Shown one piece after another: positions 36,989 through 49,974 of a stretch of 64,000 bases of DNA. A model generated the notes under the pieces. It was not told the DNA's origin, ran no database searches, and was given only the letters and a program-made list of their open reading frames with translations. Numbering within the stretch: position 1 is the first letter of the stretch; the number at the start of each line of letters is the position of its first letter. The DNA comes from Anastatus disparis (taxonomy: Eukaryota > Arthropoda > Insecta > Hymenoptera > Eupelmidae). Both the position numbers and the translations under genes were made by a program. The stretch is taken from the NCBI GenBank assembly GCA_017163975.1, contig JAFFSR010000221.1, positions 4,712,001 to 4,776,000 of the forward strand, written 5' to 3'.

Positions 36989-39778
36989 ATGACGTCCGAG
37001 ATCGAAAGTAAAGGTAAGTATATTTGAATTAATTTTTTTTAGATTTTATTCATCGAAGAATTATTAATTAATTACCGGTACGTATTGTATTACACCCTTC
37101 TATTGAATTTCTACTTTAAAAAAAAATCATATTAATCAATTAGCAAATCATTACTATTTCATTTTGAAACTTATTATCAGGAACATTCGATAATACATTT
37201 ATTTATTCTAAATATATTCTATAACACATTTGATATAAATTATATTTAAATATACTCTCAATTATAATTGATAGTATATTCAAAAGCTGAAAAAATTGAA
37301 TTATAAATTGACAAAAAATATATAAAAAAATTAAATATTGCTTTGAAAACGCAACAGTTCATTGATAATATAAAAGCTACATGGAGTCAGGAAATGAATC
37401 ATGCATTTATCTTTATGAATTTCAAAGTAATTTTATTATCAAACATTGTCACATTATAAATTTCTATTCAAATTTTTTTTAAACGCCACACCCTTGTTAG
37501 ACGGTTGACTTACAAAAATCATAAATACGTTGATAATTAAGATAATTAACATTTTAACTAACATTTTATTCATGTTAAAAAAATTTTAACTTTTAGTAGT
37601 TTCTTTATTACTAACATAGAAACTTATGCATCAGGTTGTAGTTTACAACGATGGAATCCTATAGAAGAAAATCGACATCCTACCAATATACCTTCTGCTT
37701 GGGTATCGATAGTTTGGGTTACAATTTGGGCGATATTGAGTATACTGGGTTAGTCAAGCTAAAATTTAAATAATTATTGCCAAAATAAATCACGTTTTAT
37801 AAAAAAAATGTAATAATTTATTTTTTTTTAAGGTCTTGCATTAGTACGTTCAGAACCAGACAGCATTAGTCTTTATGCTTCCTCCTTCTTTCGAAGTATC
37901 GAATTCAGGTATTTTTAAAAATGAGTTAACAAATGAAATATATAATTTTTTATAAATTAAAAAACTACTAAAAATTATTTTCATTTCAGCCATGTGATTT
38001 TTTACATGGTTGGCTCAGTTGTGACCTTATTGGTAACGACTGGCTACTTATACATGTTAAGAACATCAATTGTCTCAATGCTAGCTTATTTGACAGTATA
38101 TTTGAATGCCTTTGCAATAATTGTATCAATCGTAGCTGTAATAGCTTCACTTGTTGTTTTTACTAAAACTGTTGGTAACAAACCACTTATAATTGCATTG
38201 ATACTAATGGTATGTTATTTTGCAATAAGTATTTATTATAAAATAGCAGTACTTTATTCGGTGAATCAAGTTAAAATCGAGCTTATTGTCAAAATTATCA
38301 ATGAATCCAGCAGGTAAGAATCTTGAAAAATACATTCGTAATTAAATTTACAATTAAATGCATAAATTATAAATATTTTATTATTTCAGGGCACTCTTCG
38401 ATAATTTTTCGTTCATGATTCTTTTGATAGTTTTAAATTTAATAACTACAATAATGTTCATATATACCTTGTTCTTACAAAAATCAGATCAAAATATCTC
38501 ATCATATGACAGACCTAGGAGTAGCCTTATAATGTTCCTTGACTTTCTTACAATCTGTGGAGCAGTGTTTTTATATTACTTTATTTATTATTTTGGACAT
38601 ATGGTCGTTTCCATGCGCATTGCTCATTGGTACTGGAATTCGAACGAAAACAGTTTTTCTAAAACTTCAAATTCCGAGATTGCTTCTATGATTTTCAGGT
38701 AAGAATATTTACGTTATGAATTAAGTTGATGTGAAGGTTAAATTATGTAATAAGCAATTATATTAATAATTACAATTTAAGAAATAATTTTGAAAAAAAA
38801 TAGGTCAGTTTGTATTCTATATCATAAACATGAGTCAATTAAATTTTTAGGGCAATCCATCAATTAGTCAAGAAGAGTTTCAAGTTCTTAATACTAAAGC
38901 CTGAAATTTTCAAATATATTATTCTATTACGGAAGCTTGAAAGTCTTTATGACTAATTAGTTGGGTTGACTTGAAAATTTAACCGAATATTCAAGGCACG
39001 TAATACAAAATGATGTAATTATTTTTTTCTAAATTTATATTCTGATTATAGAATAGGAATACGACTGGTTTTTAGATTAATTCATTTATAAATTAGTTTT
39101 CATGTAAATTAAATAACATTAAAAAATTTGATTATAGAAATCATATTGGAACACTAGGGTTCGCGTCATCAAAAATTTTACCATTTTTCCATGCAATATT
39201 TGTTGCATATCATTGGAGGCCAAATCTAAGAAAAGCATATGAGACACCATTCCAATTTCTGAGCAAATTTTTGTTGATATTTTCAATATCAGAATTTGCA
39301 TTAATTTTGTCCTCGATACACGGATATAGTTTTCAGAAAGCATCAAGAAGAACATTTGATTTAGTATTGCACAATACCTATCGATTTTTGGCTGTAACTG
39401 ATGTAAGTAAACATTCCTTAATTTTTTTTAAGATCAAATTCTATAATATCTTAAAAATTATAAAATTTAATTTTTTCTACGATAATCTTTCAGATATCCT
39501 TCAACATAATTTTGCTCATACTGTCCATTCTTGGCTTTATATTCATTACAATTGGTCGGGCAATGTATCCAGAGAATTTTGCAATGATTCTAATGATTTC
39601 CATTATTTGGATCGGTGCTGTATTCCTTGTAGGAATGTTATCAACGCTAAACACAATATTTTTCTGCATTCTGGAGGATTTAGATGAAAATGATGGATCT
39701 GCAGAAAAACCGTACCGCATGAGCCCAGCAATACAGAGAGCACTTCAAGCATATAATGAACAACAGTACGCGGTGTGA
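36989..39778 (+). CDS. SLC44/choline transporter-like protein, gene F
   Basis: Predicted 465-residue multi-pass transporter. The exons are 36989-37013, 37635-37748, 37833-37908, 37990-38313, 38390-38698, 39138-39402 and 39494-39778, with phases 1,1,2,2,2,0. A micro-exon encodes MTSEIESK. Exon 2 carries a WNPIEENRHPTN segment and TM1 (about 31-46). The first loop is about 25 residues. Exon 4 ends VKIELIVKIINESSR. Exon 5 has GHMVVSMRIAHWYWN. Exon 6 has RNHIGTLGF and ALILSSIHGYSF. The last exon has LEDLDENDGSAEKPYRMS. Exon lengths 25/114/76 and 265 are identical to gene G, its sister. The fifth intron (439 nt) is unusually long for the array. AATAAA is present at 39944-39949. Confidence 0.88.
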
Positions 39779-40642
39779 TTTAATAATTAAGCTTTTAAAT
39801 TTATATGGCATTTATACTACATCATAAAAACGCTATTTTTTTAAATAATTCATTAGCTATCATTTTATTATATTATAAAGTAAGAAAACTTCACTGCTAT
39901 CTATTACTAATTTTTACTTTTTATACAATGATTATATTTATGTAATAAAATAAATATATTTTAAGTGAAATATTGTATTTTTTTAATTGAAAATTTCAAT
40001 CACATCCTCATTTATGCCTAATCTATTAGTTTTTTCTATGCATGGTTAATTAAAAAATAAAAATTGATAATAATGAAAAATGCTAAATAAAAATTTTGTC
40101 GCGTTGTCATGAATAATATTTCTTTTAAATATTTATAAACACTTTTCTCTTTTATATATTTATACCTTATATAAACTTAAGCTGAAATCATTTGAAATAT
40201 TATACTTTGAAAGAACAAATACGTGTTTGGTGACAAAGAGGACCATTGATAAAATTGGTTGTAAAAGAAAGCTATTCAAGAGGGCTTAGTCATCTAACAC
40301 ACTAGTCAAAATATACAGAAAATAAAATCTATGAGTTTATGTTTAAAAATATTAAATGAATTTATAAGGTTTAAATAAAAAGAAATAAAATCTTGATTAT
40401 TTTAACATTACTGCTCTTATAAAAATAAATGTAGACTTTGACTTCAATTTGATCCTTTTCTGTCAACAAATATTATTAAACAAAATATAATAATTTTTTT
40501 TTACAAACATTTTAGTTTATAGTTCGGTTACTCATATTTTTTTGACGATGGCATTTTAAAGAAAGAGTTTTTTTTTATCAGCCTTATACACTTGTTTTAC
40601 TCGACAAATCTTATCATTAATTAGTTTTAATATGTCTACTAA
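39779..40642. other. Intergenic F-G, first part
   Basis: AT-rich spacer with a polyadenylation-type AATAAA near 39944. No other feature is supported. Confidence 0.45.
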
Positions 40643-40725
40643 AGATCGTCAGTGAATCAGTCGAAAAACGATGGATTCGTAATCTCAAGGGCCCGAGTTA
40701 GCATAATTACAGCGACGTTAAATAA
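40643..40725 (+). repeat. Internally deleted family 1 SINE (copy 4)
   Basis: GATCGTCAGTGAATCAGTCG and ACGATGGATTCGTAATCTCA match the tRNA-like head. The sequence then jumps from the B-box region straight to GCATAATTACAGCGACGTTAAA, the family tail, so most of the body is missing. Confidence 0.7.
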
Positions 40726-40982
40726 AAATAATAAAACTTTCAGTAAATGTTTAAAATAGCATACCTTTATGATTAGATGATTTGTGTATATACAATATAC
40801 ATACATGTCGACATGAAGGGCATAAAAAATTTTGTAGGAATTTTTAAAATCCTCAAGTATTGCTTACCTGAAACAAATAAAAAAAAGAAACAACGTTAAT
40901 ATTAAATTCAAATTATATAAAAAGAATAATTTTTCGTATATATATATAATACAATCTTTCATCGGTTTTTTTCTTTTAATTA

Positions 40983-41024
40983 ACGATGGAGAAACCTCCG
41001 TCGTTAATTAGCATCGTAATGGTA
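40983..41024 (+). repeat. Family 1 SINE tail fragment (copy 5)
   Basis: ACCTCCGTCGTTAATTAGCA followed by TCGTAATG matches the 3' body of copy 3 (CTCCGTCGCTAATTAGCA and ATCGTAATG). No head is present. Confidence 0.6.
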
Positions 41025-41720
41025 CCAATCTTCAAACTTAAAAATAATTTAAGGATTTCACGAGATTTAAACCATCAAAAACGCACTGTCTCAGTCCGGA
41101 TGGAGCCCCTTTTAAAAAATATTGAATAAAACAGTTATTTTTAAATAAATAGATATTAAAAAATTGTTATTTTGAAAAAAGCAAAAAAGTTTGTTATTTC
41201 AATATCAAACAAATAAATTGACATCTTTCCAAAAATTTTTATTTTCTTTTTGTTTATTTTAATTGTGGGCGACATTCGTAAATTTTGTGTTATACGTTTC
41301 ATCAAATAATAAAATGAACATTTTTTATTGATGGGCATATCGATTCTAAATTACACAGCATTATCCATTAAATGGCTCAAAATAATTTCAACATTTCAGA
41401 TCAAAATAAAAAACTTTTGTAATCCTTTTAAACAAAGTCATTTTAAACAATTTTGAATCAAGCTACCGTTCAGTAAACTTTTGACCCTTATACTAAGGTC
41501 ACTTGCGAAGGTCATAACGTAAAAATCATCCCCTTGAAAATATTTCCAACTCTCAGTCGAAAATTCCACCCCGTCTATCTGGCACCAAAAAAAAATCGAA
41601 TTTAATCTTCTATACTTAAGAAGATTTTCTATATACACTGCCCTTATTTCTTCTTTGATATCGCACGCATGCGTGTGTACCAAAATCCGAATTGTATAGA
41701 GTAAATCTCAGACAGCGCAA
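41025..41720. other. Intergenic upstream of gene G
   Basis: Non-coding. A segment near 41270-41320 (GTTATACGTTTCATCAAATAA) recurs near 47781-47810 (TTTATATGTTTCATCAAATA), suggesting a dispersed repeat. Confidence 0.4.
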
Positions 41721-41733
41721 ACAGTTGCGCCCT
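41721..41733 (+). promoter_or_regulatory. Initiator-like element of gene G
   Basis: ACAGTTGCGCCCT lies 122 nt before the gene G start, at the same spacing as the CAGTT elements of F, H and I. It is a candidate transcription start. Confidence 0.35.
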
Positions 41734-41843
41734 GTACTTCAATCGGAGCTTTTCTTTGTATCTATCGAAATATTACTTTGAAATTTTTTTATTTTTATAA
41801 GTAGGAAGATTTGATTTTTTTTCTTTTTTTAACGAGTGCCAAA

Positions 41844-44800
41844 ATGACTCCTGAAAACGAAAATAAAAGTAAGTAAATTTAATTACTTTTGCAATTTAAT
41901 CTATAAACAAAATTTTATTAATCAGTTAACGACTGATCCTATTTTTTTAGTTTAGAATTCTATTTTAAAAAGAGTTTTATCAATCAATCTATAAATAATT
42001 AACATTATTTTTTTAAATACGCTGTAAAATAAATTTGATAATAAACCTACTGGTAGAATTTTAAAACAGTTTGTGATTAGATATTAGCTAGCATTAAACA
42101 AAATAACTCAATATTAGGTAACTTCTTAGCCAGAAACTTCGCCAATATTCTCAGCCCCTTAGCTGTATTCGAACTAGAAATTAAGTAATAACATATATTG
42201 ATATAAAATATTAAATAAAAATTGTAGAAATTTCAATTTATGTGTAATTGGAAATTTATTAATTTTTCAAAGTAAAATATTTATCTTACGTTTTCTGTAA
42301 ATTATTGAAAATATTTTTTTTAACTAAAAATTTATTTTATGACACATTTATGTACATGGAGGACTTTACTCTAAATAATACAGTTTTTTATTTCTTTAAT
42401 TGCTTCAAAACATTAATTTTGATCATTACTTTTCACTTGTGCATGAATATTTTCAGTAAAATCATTAAATTTATTGTCATCACTACTTCCACACAAATAT
42501 TCCAACTCTTGAATATTTTCTACAGAATCACTTAATACTTTATTGCCATAATTAAACTGTTCTTGAACATTTTCTATGTTTTCTTCATTTAATACAGAAT
42601 CACTATATATTTCTTTTTTATTATTATTACTTTCAATAGTGTACTTATATTACATTTTCATACTTGAATCGTTTTATTCTTGTATTAGACATTTCTAGCA
42701 CCTTTTCGAGTCCATCGTTTTTAGTATATTCAATAAACACTTAACCTTAAAATTCGACAATCAGCTGAGTGCCGTGTAGCCAACCTGTATACATATACCT
42801 TGATACCAAGTCGTAGATGTGTATGAAAAATTTTGTTTACAGGGCGACATACGTAATCAATTTGATAAAAAATTTAGAAAATAAATTTAATTGAGTATTA
42901 TTCTATATTTTATAATTTTTGTTGGTATCAATTATATATATTTAATGTATTTAAAATTGAAAATATTAATTTTCTCGTTTTGTTTTAAAAAATAACATTT
43001 TACTTTTAGTTAACGAGTTTTCAGCTGTAAATTAACGATGAAATACTTATTCTTTTAGTTAATAAATCTAGCTAACTGTTAAAAAACTAACCATTGGTTA
43101 ATTTTTTTATATTAAATATGTTTGATAATAATACATTTTTTTCATATTAATCAGAGAAAAATCTATTTACATTTAAAATGTATGTGAAACCTTAAATTTA
43201 AATATAAACTTCTGTTAGATACTTTGGATATAGGTTGTAGTTTAAAACGATGGAATCCTTTAGAAGAAAAGCGACAACCAACTAATGTACCTTCTGCTTA
43301 TCTATCTACAATATTTGTTATAACTTGGTCGATCTTGAGTATTGTGGGTTAGTAAATCTATTATTTTAATATTTAATACTGAAATATTATATTTTATTTG
43401 TACTATGTTTGTATATTATCTATATTCTTTTTTTAGTTCTTGCAATAGTACCTTCGAAAGAAGCTAGTATTAGCGGTACCATTTCCATTATTTTTAGCAA
43501 CATCCATTTCAGGTATTTTTAAATAAAATTAGCTGTTAAATTGAACATGTAGATTTGTAAAAATTCTAAAAAATAATACTTATTTTCATTTTAGCGATGT
43601 CGTGCTCTTTTCCTTTGGCGTATTCATGACTGGAATAGCAATGATAGGCTATTTGTACACGTTAAAAACAGCATTCACTAAAATATTAGCTTATGTGTCG
43701 ATAGTTCAATCCGTCATTACAATATTTTTGGCATGTCTACTTACAATGATTGTAATCTTTTTCTTTGCCGTCAATCTTACTTCAATACCAAACGTTTCCC
43801 TCGTAGGAATTTTCTTTTTATTGATTGCCTTTTTATGCTCAATTTTGATAACATATATTTATTATAAAGTAGTGGTACTTTATTCCGTAAAGAAAGTTAA
43901 ACTCGAGATCATTGTTAAAATTATCAACGAATCTAGTAGGTAAGAAGCTTAAAAATACATTTATAATTAATTTCTACAATATTATTCATGAATTAAGCAA
44001 ATTTTGTTATTTCAGAGCAATTTTCGATAATTTTTCATTGATACCATTTTCCATCGCTTTGGAATTCTTGTGCGTAATAGTGTTCGTATATACATTGTTC
44101 TTACAAAAAGCAGATATATTTATTTCGGAAAATAATACAAACGGAACAGACCATAATTTATTACTATTGCTCGATCCATTAACGTCATTTGGAGGAGTTT
44201 TTGTGATATTGTTTATATTATATTTTGGACATATGGTCATTTCCATGAGTATTGTCGATTGGTACTGGAATGCTAATAGCGAAAATTTTACAAAAATCCC
44301 AATTTCTCAATACGTTTCTATTATTTTAAGGTAAGAACGTTTATATTGTATACGAAAGAGTTGCAGAGATGGTGTACCATACAATAAGTAATTACATTTG
44401 TTATTAGAATTAATCAACATTAAAACATATTTTTTAGAAATCATTTCGGAACACTAGGATTCGCATCGACAGTACTTTTTCCATTTGTTCACGCCATATA
44501 CGTTGCTTTCCACTGGACGCCAGTTCCTACAGAATCTTTTGATATACCATTCAAACGGATGAGCAAATTGTATTTGATATTTACAATTCCAGATTTATCA
44601 TTGACTTTGTCTTCGATACACGGGCACAGTTTTCAAGAGGCATCGAGAAAAGCATTTGATTTAATAATGCACAATAATTTACGATATTTAGCTGTGATGG
44701 ACGTAAGTTAACTTTTTTCACATTCTACAAATCATTTTATTTATTTTTGTTTCTATAACTTTTTAGATATCCTTCAACATCCTCATGATTATATTTCAAC

Positions 44801-45039
44801 TTCTTGCCTTTATATTCATTTTGATTACCTTCACGATATTTCCAATAGAGATAGCGGTAGCAATAGCAGTATGCATTGTTGTATTTAGCATGGCACTGAT
44901 TTTAATGATGCACTCGACAATAAAAACAATATTTTTGTGCATTTTGGAGGATATTAATGAAAATGACGGATCCGATGAAAAACCATTTCGCATGAGTCCG
45001 TCGATGCACAAAGCGTTTATAAATTTGCACATGGTGTAA
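41844..45039 (+). CDS. SLC44/choline transporter-like protein, gene G
   Basis: Predicted 470-residue multi-pass transporter, sister of F. The exons are 41844-41868, 43234-43347, 43437-43512, 43595-43939, 44016-44330, 44438-44702 and 44767-45039, with phases 1,1,2,2,2,0. The micro-exon encodes MTPENENK. Exon 2 has a WNPLEEKRQPTN segment. TM1 is about 31-46 and the loop about 25 residues. Exon 4 is 345 nt, 21 nt longer than in F, and ends VKLEIIVKIINESSR. Exon 5 has GHMVISMSIVDWYWN. Exon 6 has RNHFGTLGF and SLTLSSIHGHSF. The last exon has LEDINENDGSDEKPFRMS. Intron 1 (1365 nt) holds a possible decayed minus-strand coding piece. AATAAA lies about 100 nt after the stop. Confidence 0.88.
42413..42745 (-). 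pseudogene. Possible decayed coding fragment in gene G intron 1
   Basis: On the minus strand, two frame segments look protein-like. One is FIEYTKNDGLEKVLEMSNTR.. near 42650-42745. The other is NEENIENVQEQFNYGNKV.. running to SNDQN and a stop at 42413-42640, in a different frame. A frameshift or lost splice site would be needed to join them. The second contains two related ENI-Q-E motifs. I do not recognise the family. It may be a transposon relic, or chance. Confidence 0.25.
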
Positions 45040-46074
45040 TTGTATGCATGTTGTGTTATTTAATTATCAAATTTTTAGAATATTTATATCACGTTACAAG
45101 CAATCCATTTGATAAATTATTTATTATTATCATAATTAAAATAAATTAATATATTGTTGAAAATATGTATACACGATATTGAAAGTAAATGTACTGAAAG
45201 TAAACGTATTGAAAGTAAATTTTATCGCCGTGCATTAAATGTAACACATGTAGATAATTATCACACACGCGATAATTCTAATCTAGACATCGCACACACA
45301 ACAATTTAGTTACCTTTTTAGATTTTTTCCTTTTTAGAATATTAAAATAAAAATCCTTTGAGAGCTTGAGATAAAAAAAATAAAAGAATAGAAAAGAAAG
45401 TAGGAGGCATGAAAATTTTTGCACTAGTTGTCGAATCGCACCGAATTTATTAGGGCCTAAAAAACCTGCTTGGAATTTTTTGCATTTTTACATAGCATTA
45501 AATATGAACTACATTAAAATTTTCTTAAATTCACATAAAATTTAAATCGCATGTTAATTTCTGCACTTATGCTTAAAATTCAAAGTACCTTACATAAAAA
45601 TTTTTGTAATTATACTAAATTTGCTTTGAGATTAAAGCTACATTATATTTTCTACAGCAAATCTCAAACTTTAATGTAGTTAGCATTGCAATCATTAATG
45701 CGTGCACTTCAAATTTAACGTGGACACACTTAAATTGTATAATACACATAGAAATATTTTAAGGATAAATGCACTAATGTTTATGATAATGTGTATTAAT
45801 TTTCATGCTAATATATCTTACACCACTCAAATAGACGAAACAAATTGAGTTTCGTGTGCGAATGTCTTTTTTAATAGCACAATAAATCTTCAATTGCTAT
45901 ACTCATTCCGAATCATTACTTTTTTACGATGATTATATTATTTTTACTTGATAATCTAGGAATATATATTTATTATTTAACATGTAATAAAATATAATAA
46001 AATAAATGTATTGTAAGTAAAAAATGGTGTACGAGTATTCTCTTTAAACAATTAAAATTTTTTTTTTAATTTTA
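45040..46074. other. Intergenic G-H
   Basis: AT-rich. Short repeated GAAAGTAAA-type words occur near 45180-45220 (three iterations of TGAAAGTAAA). No coding sequence is seen. Confidence 0.45.
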
Positions 46075-46258
46075 TTTAACGTCGCTATATATCTGCTATA
46101 ATTAGCGACGGAGGTACTCAGTGTGTTTTTGAACAAAGCACATGCCGGGTACAGTGGTGCTTGTATCAAATGACCGCAAGCAGGATTCGAACTCGAGACC
46201 CCGAGATTACGAATCCATCACTCTACCGAGTAAACCACTGATGACCTCAGCGACTTAC
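46075..46258 (-). repeat. tRNA-derived SINE, family 1 (copy 6)
   Basis: On the minus strand it has a TCATCAGTGGTTTACTCGGT head, GATGGATTCGTAATCTCGG, a B box GAGTTCGAATCC, and the body words ACATGTGCTTTGTTCAAAAA and CTCCGTCGCTAATTATAG. It ends GCGACGTTA. The B box is intact, but the A box is mutated. Confidence 0.8.
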
Positions 46259-46860
46259 TACTATAATATAATTTTATTTATTATATTTATTTTTTCTTAT
46301 TTTTTAACGGTCAATATTTTAGCAATATTTTGTTGTTAATTTCTTAAATAAGAAATTATTTGATTTAATAATAACTAAAAACTTTTTTAGTTTTAAATTC
46401 TTCGGTCTATAAATCCATGCAATTATTATGATTTATTGATTGTATTAAAAAAAAAATAGATCAATAGTATATTAAAATTATTTTTAACATGAAACAATGA
46501 AAAAACTACAACAATGATAATCTCTGTAACACTAATACTAATAAATATTTATTAATATTATTGAACCAATCTTTAAAAAAAAAATTTACAGTATATTAAA
46601 TAATACTAAATACTGCCAGCTTTATTATTGTACACATTTTAACTTGTATGTTTACTAAAGAAAAAGAGAAAATCTAATAATAATCAATAAGGGTAAAAAA
46701 AATCTAAGGGAGTTCATAAACATCCCTTAATCCAAAGCGGCGCAAACTCAGATGCTCAAATTCTCGTGAAGGACACTGACGCCACGTCATGTTTACGCTT
46801 ACATCTCTGCTACGCACGCGTATTTTCTTAAATTAAACATGTATATGTTCAGATGACTGA
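46259..46860. other. Intergenic upstream of gene H
   Basis: No coding sequence. The last part (about 46730-46870) is GC-richer than its surroundings, as expected for promoter sequence. Confidence 0.4.
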
Positions 46861-46871
46861 GGTAAAGCAAG

Positions 46872-46886
46872 GCAGTTCTGTGCGTA
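46872..46886 (+). promoter_or_regulatory. Initiator-like element of gene H
   Basis: GCAGTTCTGTGCGTA lies 106 nt before the gene H start and matches the gene F element (CAGTTCCGTGCTTA) at 12 of 14 positions, although the two genes are about 10 kb apart and belong to different exon-length groups. Confidence 0.4.
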
Positions 46887-46978
46887 CTTTTAACGAAATA
46901 ATAATAGTCATTTGTGTAAAGATAAAAGTTTTATAAATAATATTTTCTATAAATTTTTGTAAAATAAGTGTTGCAATT

Positions 46979-47910
46979 ATGGGATTGGACGAAGAAAGTA
47001 AGTAAATTAATTAGGAACAGAGTTTTTGAAAGATTGTAAAATTTGTTTACAGATGATTCTTAACTTTTCGAAACTTTTAAAATTTATCCTTCCAGATTTG
47101 TAAAAAATTATTTCAAAATTAGAAATATTTATATTGAAAATACATAAATTTTAGTATACATTAATAAATAACAATTGATAAAATAAAACTAAATAACATT
47201 CAGAAAATTTAGTAATTCGACGCTATAAAACGTATTTTTTTGCTGAGCATTGAAAAATTACAGATTTTTAAAATATGAAATTTTGAAAATTATTATTACA
47301 TAAAAATATATAAAAGAGACAGGAATTAGTATATGTCTTAAAAAAGCATTTTTAATAATTAATAATAATTAAAATAAAAGTCAATATGCTGTTTTCAAGA
47401 TAATAGAATTTGATTTTAATTTTTATTTAATTATGCAATCGTAATTTAAAAAAGTATTATTATTATATGTCTTTTCTTTAATTTTCAAGTTTTAGAGTAC
47501 AAGAAAATTTATATTTACTACGATAAATAACTACACAGTACTGAGACTTTTTAATACTATCATGTTTATTAACACTAACGAGAATTTTAATGCTATTCGC
47601 GATTCGCGATAGTATTAAAATTCTCATTAGTGTTAATAAACATACGCGGAATCTTTATCTTCTAAAAATTCGTATACTATTTAATTTTTATTTGAGGAAA
47701 TGTGTGAAACGGATATCTATGATAGATATAATTTTTCTTTGCAAAAAGCGTGACATATTTTTTTTTATTCGTAAATCGTTCGTTTTATATGTTTCATCAA
47801 ATAAAAATATAAAGAACGTTTATTATTAAATAACATTTGATTTTTTTAAGTTGTATAATTATAAGAATATTAAAATTTAATATAAGAATATTAATTTAAT
47901 TAATTTAATT

Positions 47911-47947
<37 letters not shown>

Positions 47948-49974
47948 TAAATATTTTTAAATATTAAAATAAAATATTTAAAAAAAAATAAAAATAAATA
48001 TTAAATATTTTTAATAAATTAAATATTTTTAATTTATTTAATTTAATTTTATTAATTTAATTTAAGAATATTAAAATTAAATTTTTAATTTATTTTGATT
48101 ATATTTATTATTTCTAAAAATTAAAAATTTTCCGCTAGATTTACAACTGCATTTAGAATGTGCCTCACTGCAACATAAACCTATAAAGGATGATCGGCTT
48201 CATACGAACGTACCATTCGCTAAAATATCATCATGTCTTATTATAATTTGGTTCATTATAAATACTTACGGTTAGTAATCGTTAAATTAAAATTATGTTG
48301 AAAATTAAATGAAATAAAAATGATTCTCATTAAGAATTAAAATAATAAAATTAAAATTTTTTTTCTTAAAGTACATATTTTTCATACAACGTGGGAAGCA
48401 GAGAAGGATACTTCCGATAACGAATTAATAACAGTTGTCAGGTATTAAGCACAGTGATTAATTAAAAAATAAAATTATACCCTTATAATAAATACCAAAA
48501 AACATTATATTTTTAGGGATACAGTAAATTTTTCTAGATTATTAATTGTTATACTTGTCACGGGATTATTAACGATTGGATATATATTTCTATTGAAAAC
48601 GGTCATTGCCAAAATTTTAACTTACATGGCAATGATTGGAATTATTTGTATTGATATTCCATTGATTATTACTGCTGTAGCTATATTTACTTTCGGTGCA
48701 GTTGAAAATTTCAAATTTTCAGAATTCTTTTTCATGCACTTAGTAATTATCATTGTATTATTTTTAAACGTCATTTACAAGACTGCAGTGCTTTGTATAT
48801 TACGTTACTCTAAGAAAGTTAAAATCAAATTAATATCCAAAGTAATCAATGAAGCTTGTCGGTAAGAATATTTTGCTCCATATGTCTATATTTATATTTC
48901 AATATTGTAATATACTAATTATGTAATATTTATTTTTATAGGGCAATTTTTCATCATTTTTCATTATTATTATTTTCTACATTGGTATATATACAATGCG
49001 CTATGGTGATATTAGTTACATATCTTTCACCTATTAACGAGTATAAAGTATTTGGAAAAAATTACCCGATTATCCTATTTATACTAGGAGTGATAAATAT
49101 ACTGGGTGGCTTGTTCATAAGTGCTTGTGTATATTATTATGGACATATGGTTATAAGCACATCTGTTGCCAATTATTACTGGAGCGTAGATAAAAATAAT
49201 ATTCAAAATATTTCGATTTTTCAAACTTCTATGAAAATTTTGAGGTGACGAAATATTCTTTTACTATTTAATCGTCGATTTGTTCTATCTTATCAAACTC
49301 TTCATATCTTTTGTATTTTCAAAATAATTTCTTATAGGTATCATTTTGGAACGATTGGATATGCATCATTATATTTCCCAACATTAAATGCTTCGGTGTC
49401 GAATTGTTGTCGATCACAAAAACAGCACGGTATTCGAAATTTGGAAAATCCACTTGTTCAGTTCGTATGCAAATTATACTTGACATTTGCAATATCAGAT
49501 TTTGCATTAATTCAGACTGCAATTTATGGACACGATTTTTCCGAATCAACAAAAAAGGCTTACAATTTAGCAATATCCAATTGTTCAAGATTTTTTACTG
49601 TGATAGATGTGAGTTATACTTTTAAATTCAAATTGGTATAAATAATATTAACTACAATTTAATTGAATTTTTTTTATTTTCAGATAAGCGGTAGTGTCCT
49701 TTTTATAATTTTTTATATTCTTACCTTCGTAATGTCATTATTAGGCTTTATTTTAATTCAATCGCATAATTATGATTCTATATTAACTTTAGCTGTATTA
49801 TCTTCATTATTTGCCGTACCATTGATTTCAACATTATATTCAGCTATAAAAACCACATTAATGTGTACTTTGGAAGATTTAAAAAATAATGACGGATCTG
49901 CTCAAAGACCATATTCTATGAGTTATGAATTACAAAATGTATTTTACAAGTCTGGTGGACTGCAAGTTATGTAA
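46979..49974 (+). CDS. SLC44/choline transporter-like protein, gene H
   Basis: Predicted 470-residue multi-pass transporter. The exons are 46979-46997, 48157-48270, 48372-48441, 48517-48861, 48942-49244, 49338-49608 and 49684-49974, with phases 1,1,2,2,2,0. The micro-exon encodes MGLDEE. Exon 2 has HKPIKDDRLHTN and TM1. The first loop is about 24 residues and acidic (WEAEKDTSDNE). Exon 4 ends TAVLCILRYSKKVKIKLI.., three residues longer than sisters at the point where they read AVLYSVKKVK, and finishes VINEACR. Exon 5 has GHMVISTSVANYYWSVDKNN, with YYW where most members have (N/K)WYW. Exon 6 has YHFGTIGY and ALIQTAIYGHDF. The last exon has LEDLKNNDGSAQRPYSMS. Intron 1 (1159 nt) contains a perfect-looking palindrome and a 30-A run. 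The exon pattern pairs it with I. Confidence 0.87.
47562..47643. repeat. Near-perfect 82-bp palindrome in gene H intron 1
   Basis: ATGTTTATTAACACTAAC.. (47562-47600) is the inverse complement of ..CATTAGTGTTAATAAACAT (47605-47643), with only about four mismatches over 39 bp and a four-base centre (GATT). It forms a long hairpin. It is probably a recent foldback or MITE-type insertion. Confidence 0.8.
47826..48110. repeat. A/T-only low-complexity tract with poly-A run
   Basis: Nearly pure A and T, including an uninterrupted run of 30 A at 47915-47944 followed by repeated AAATATTTTTAAT words. The poly-A may be the tail of a retroposed element whose body is no longer recognisable. Confidence 0.75.
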
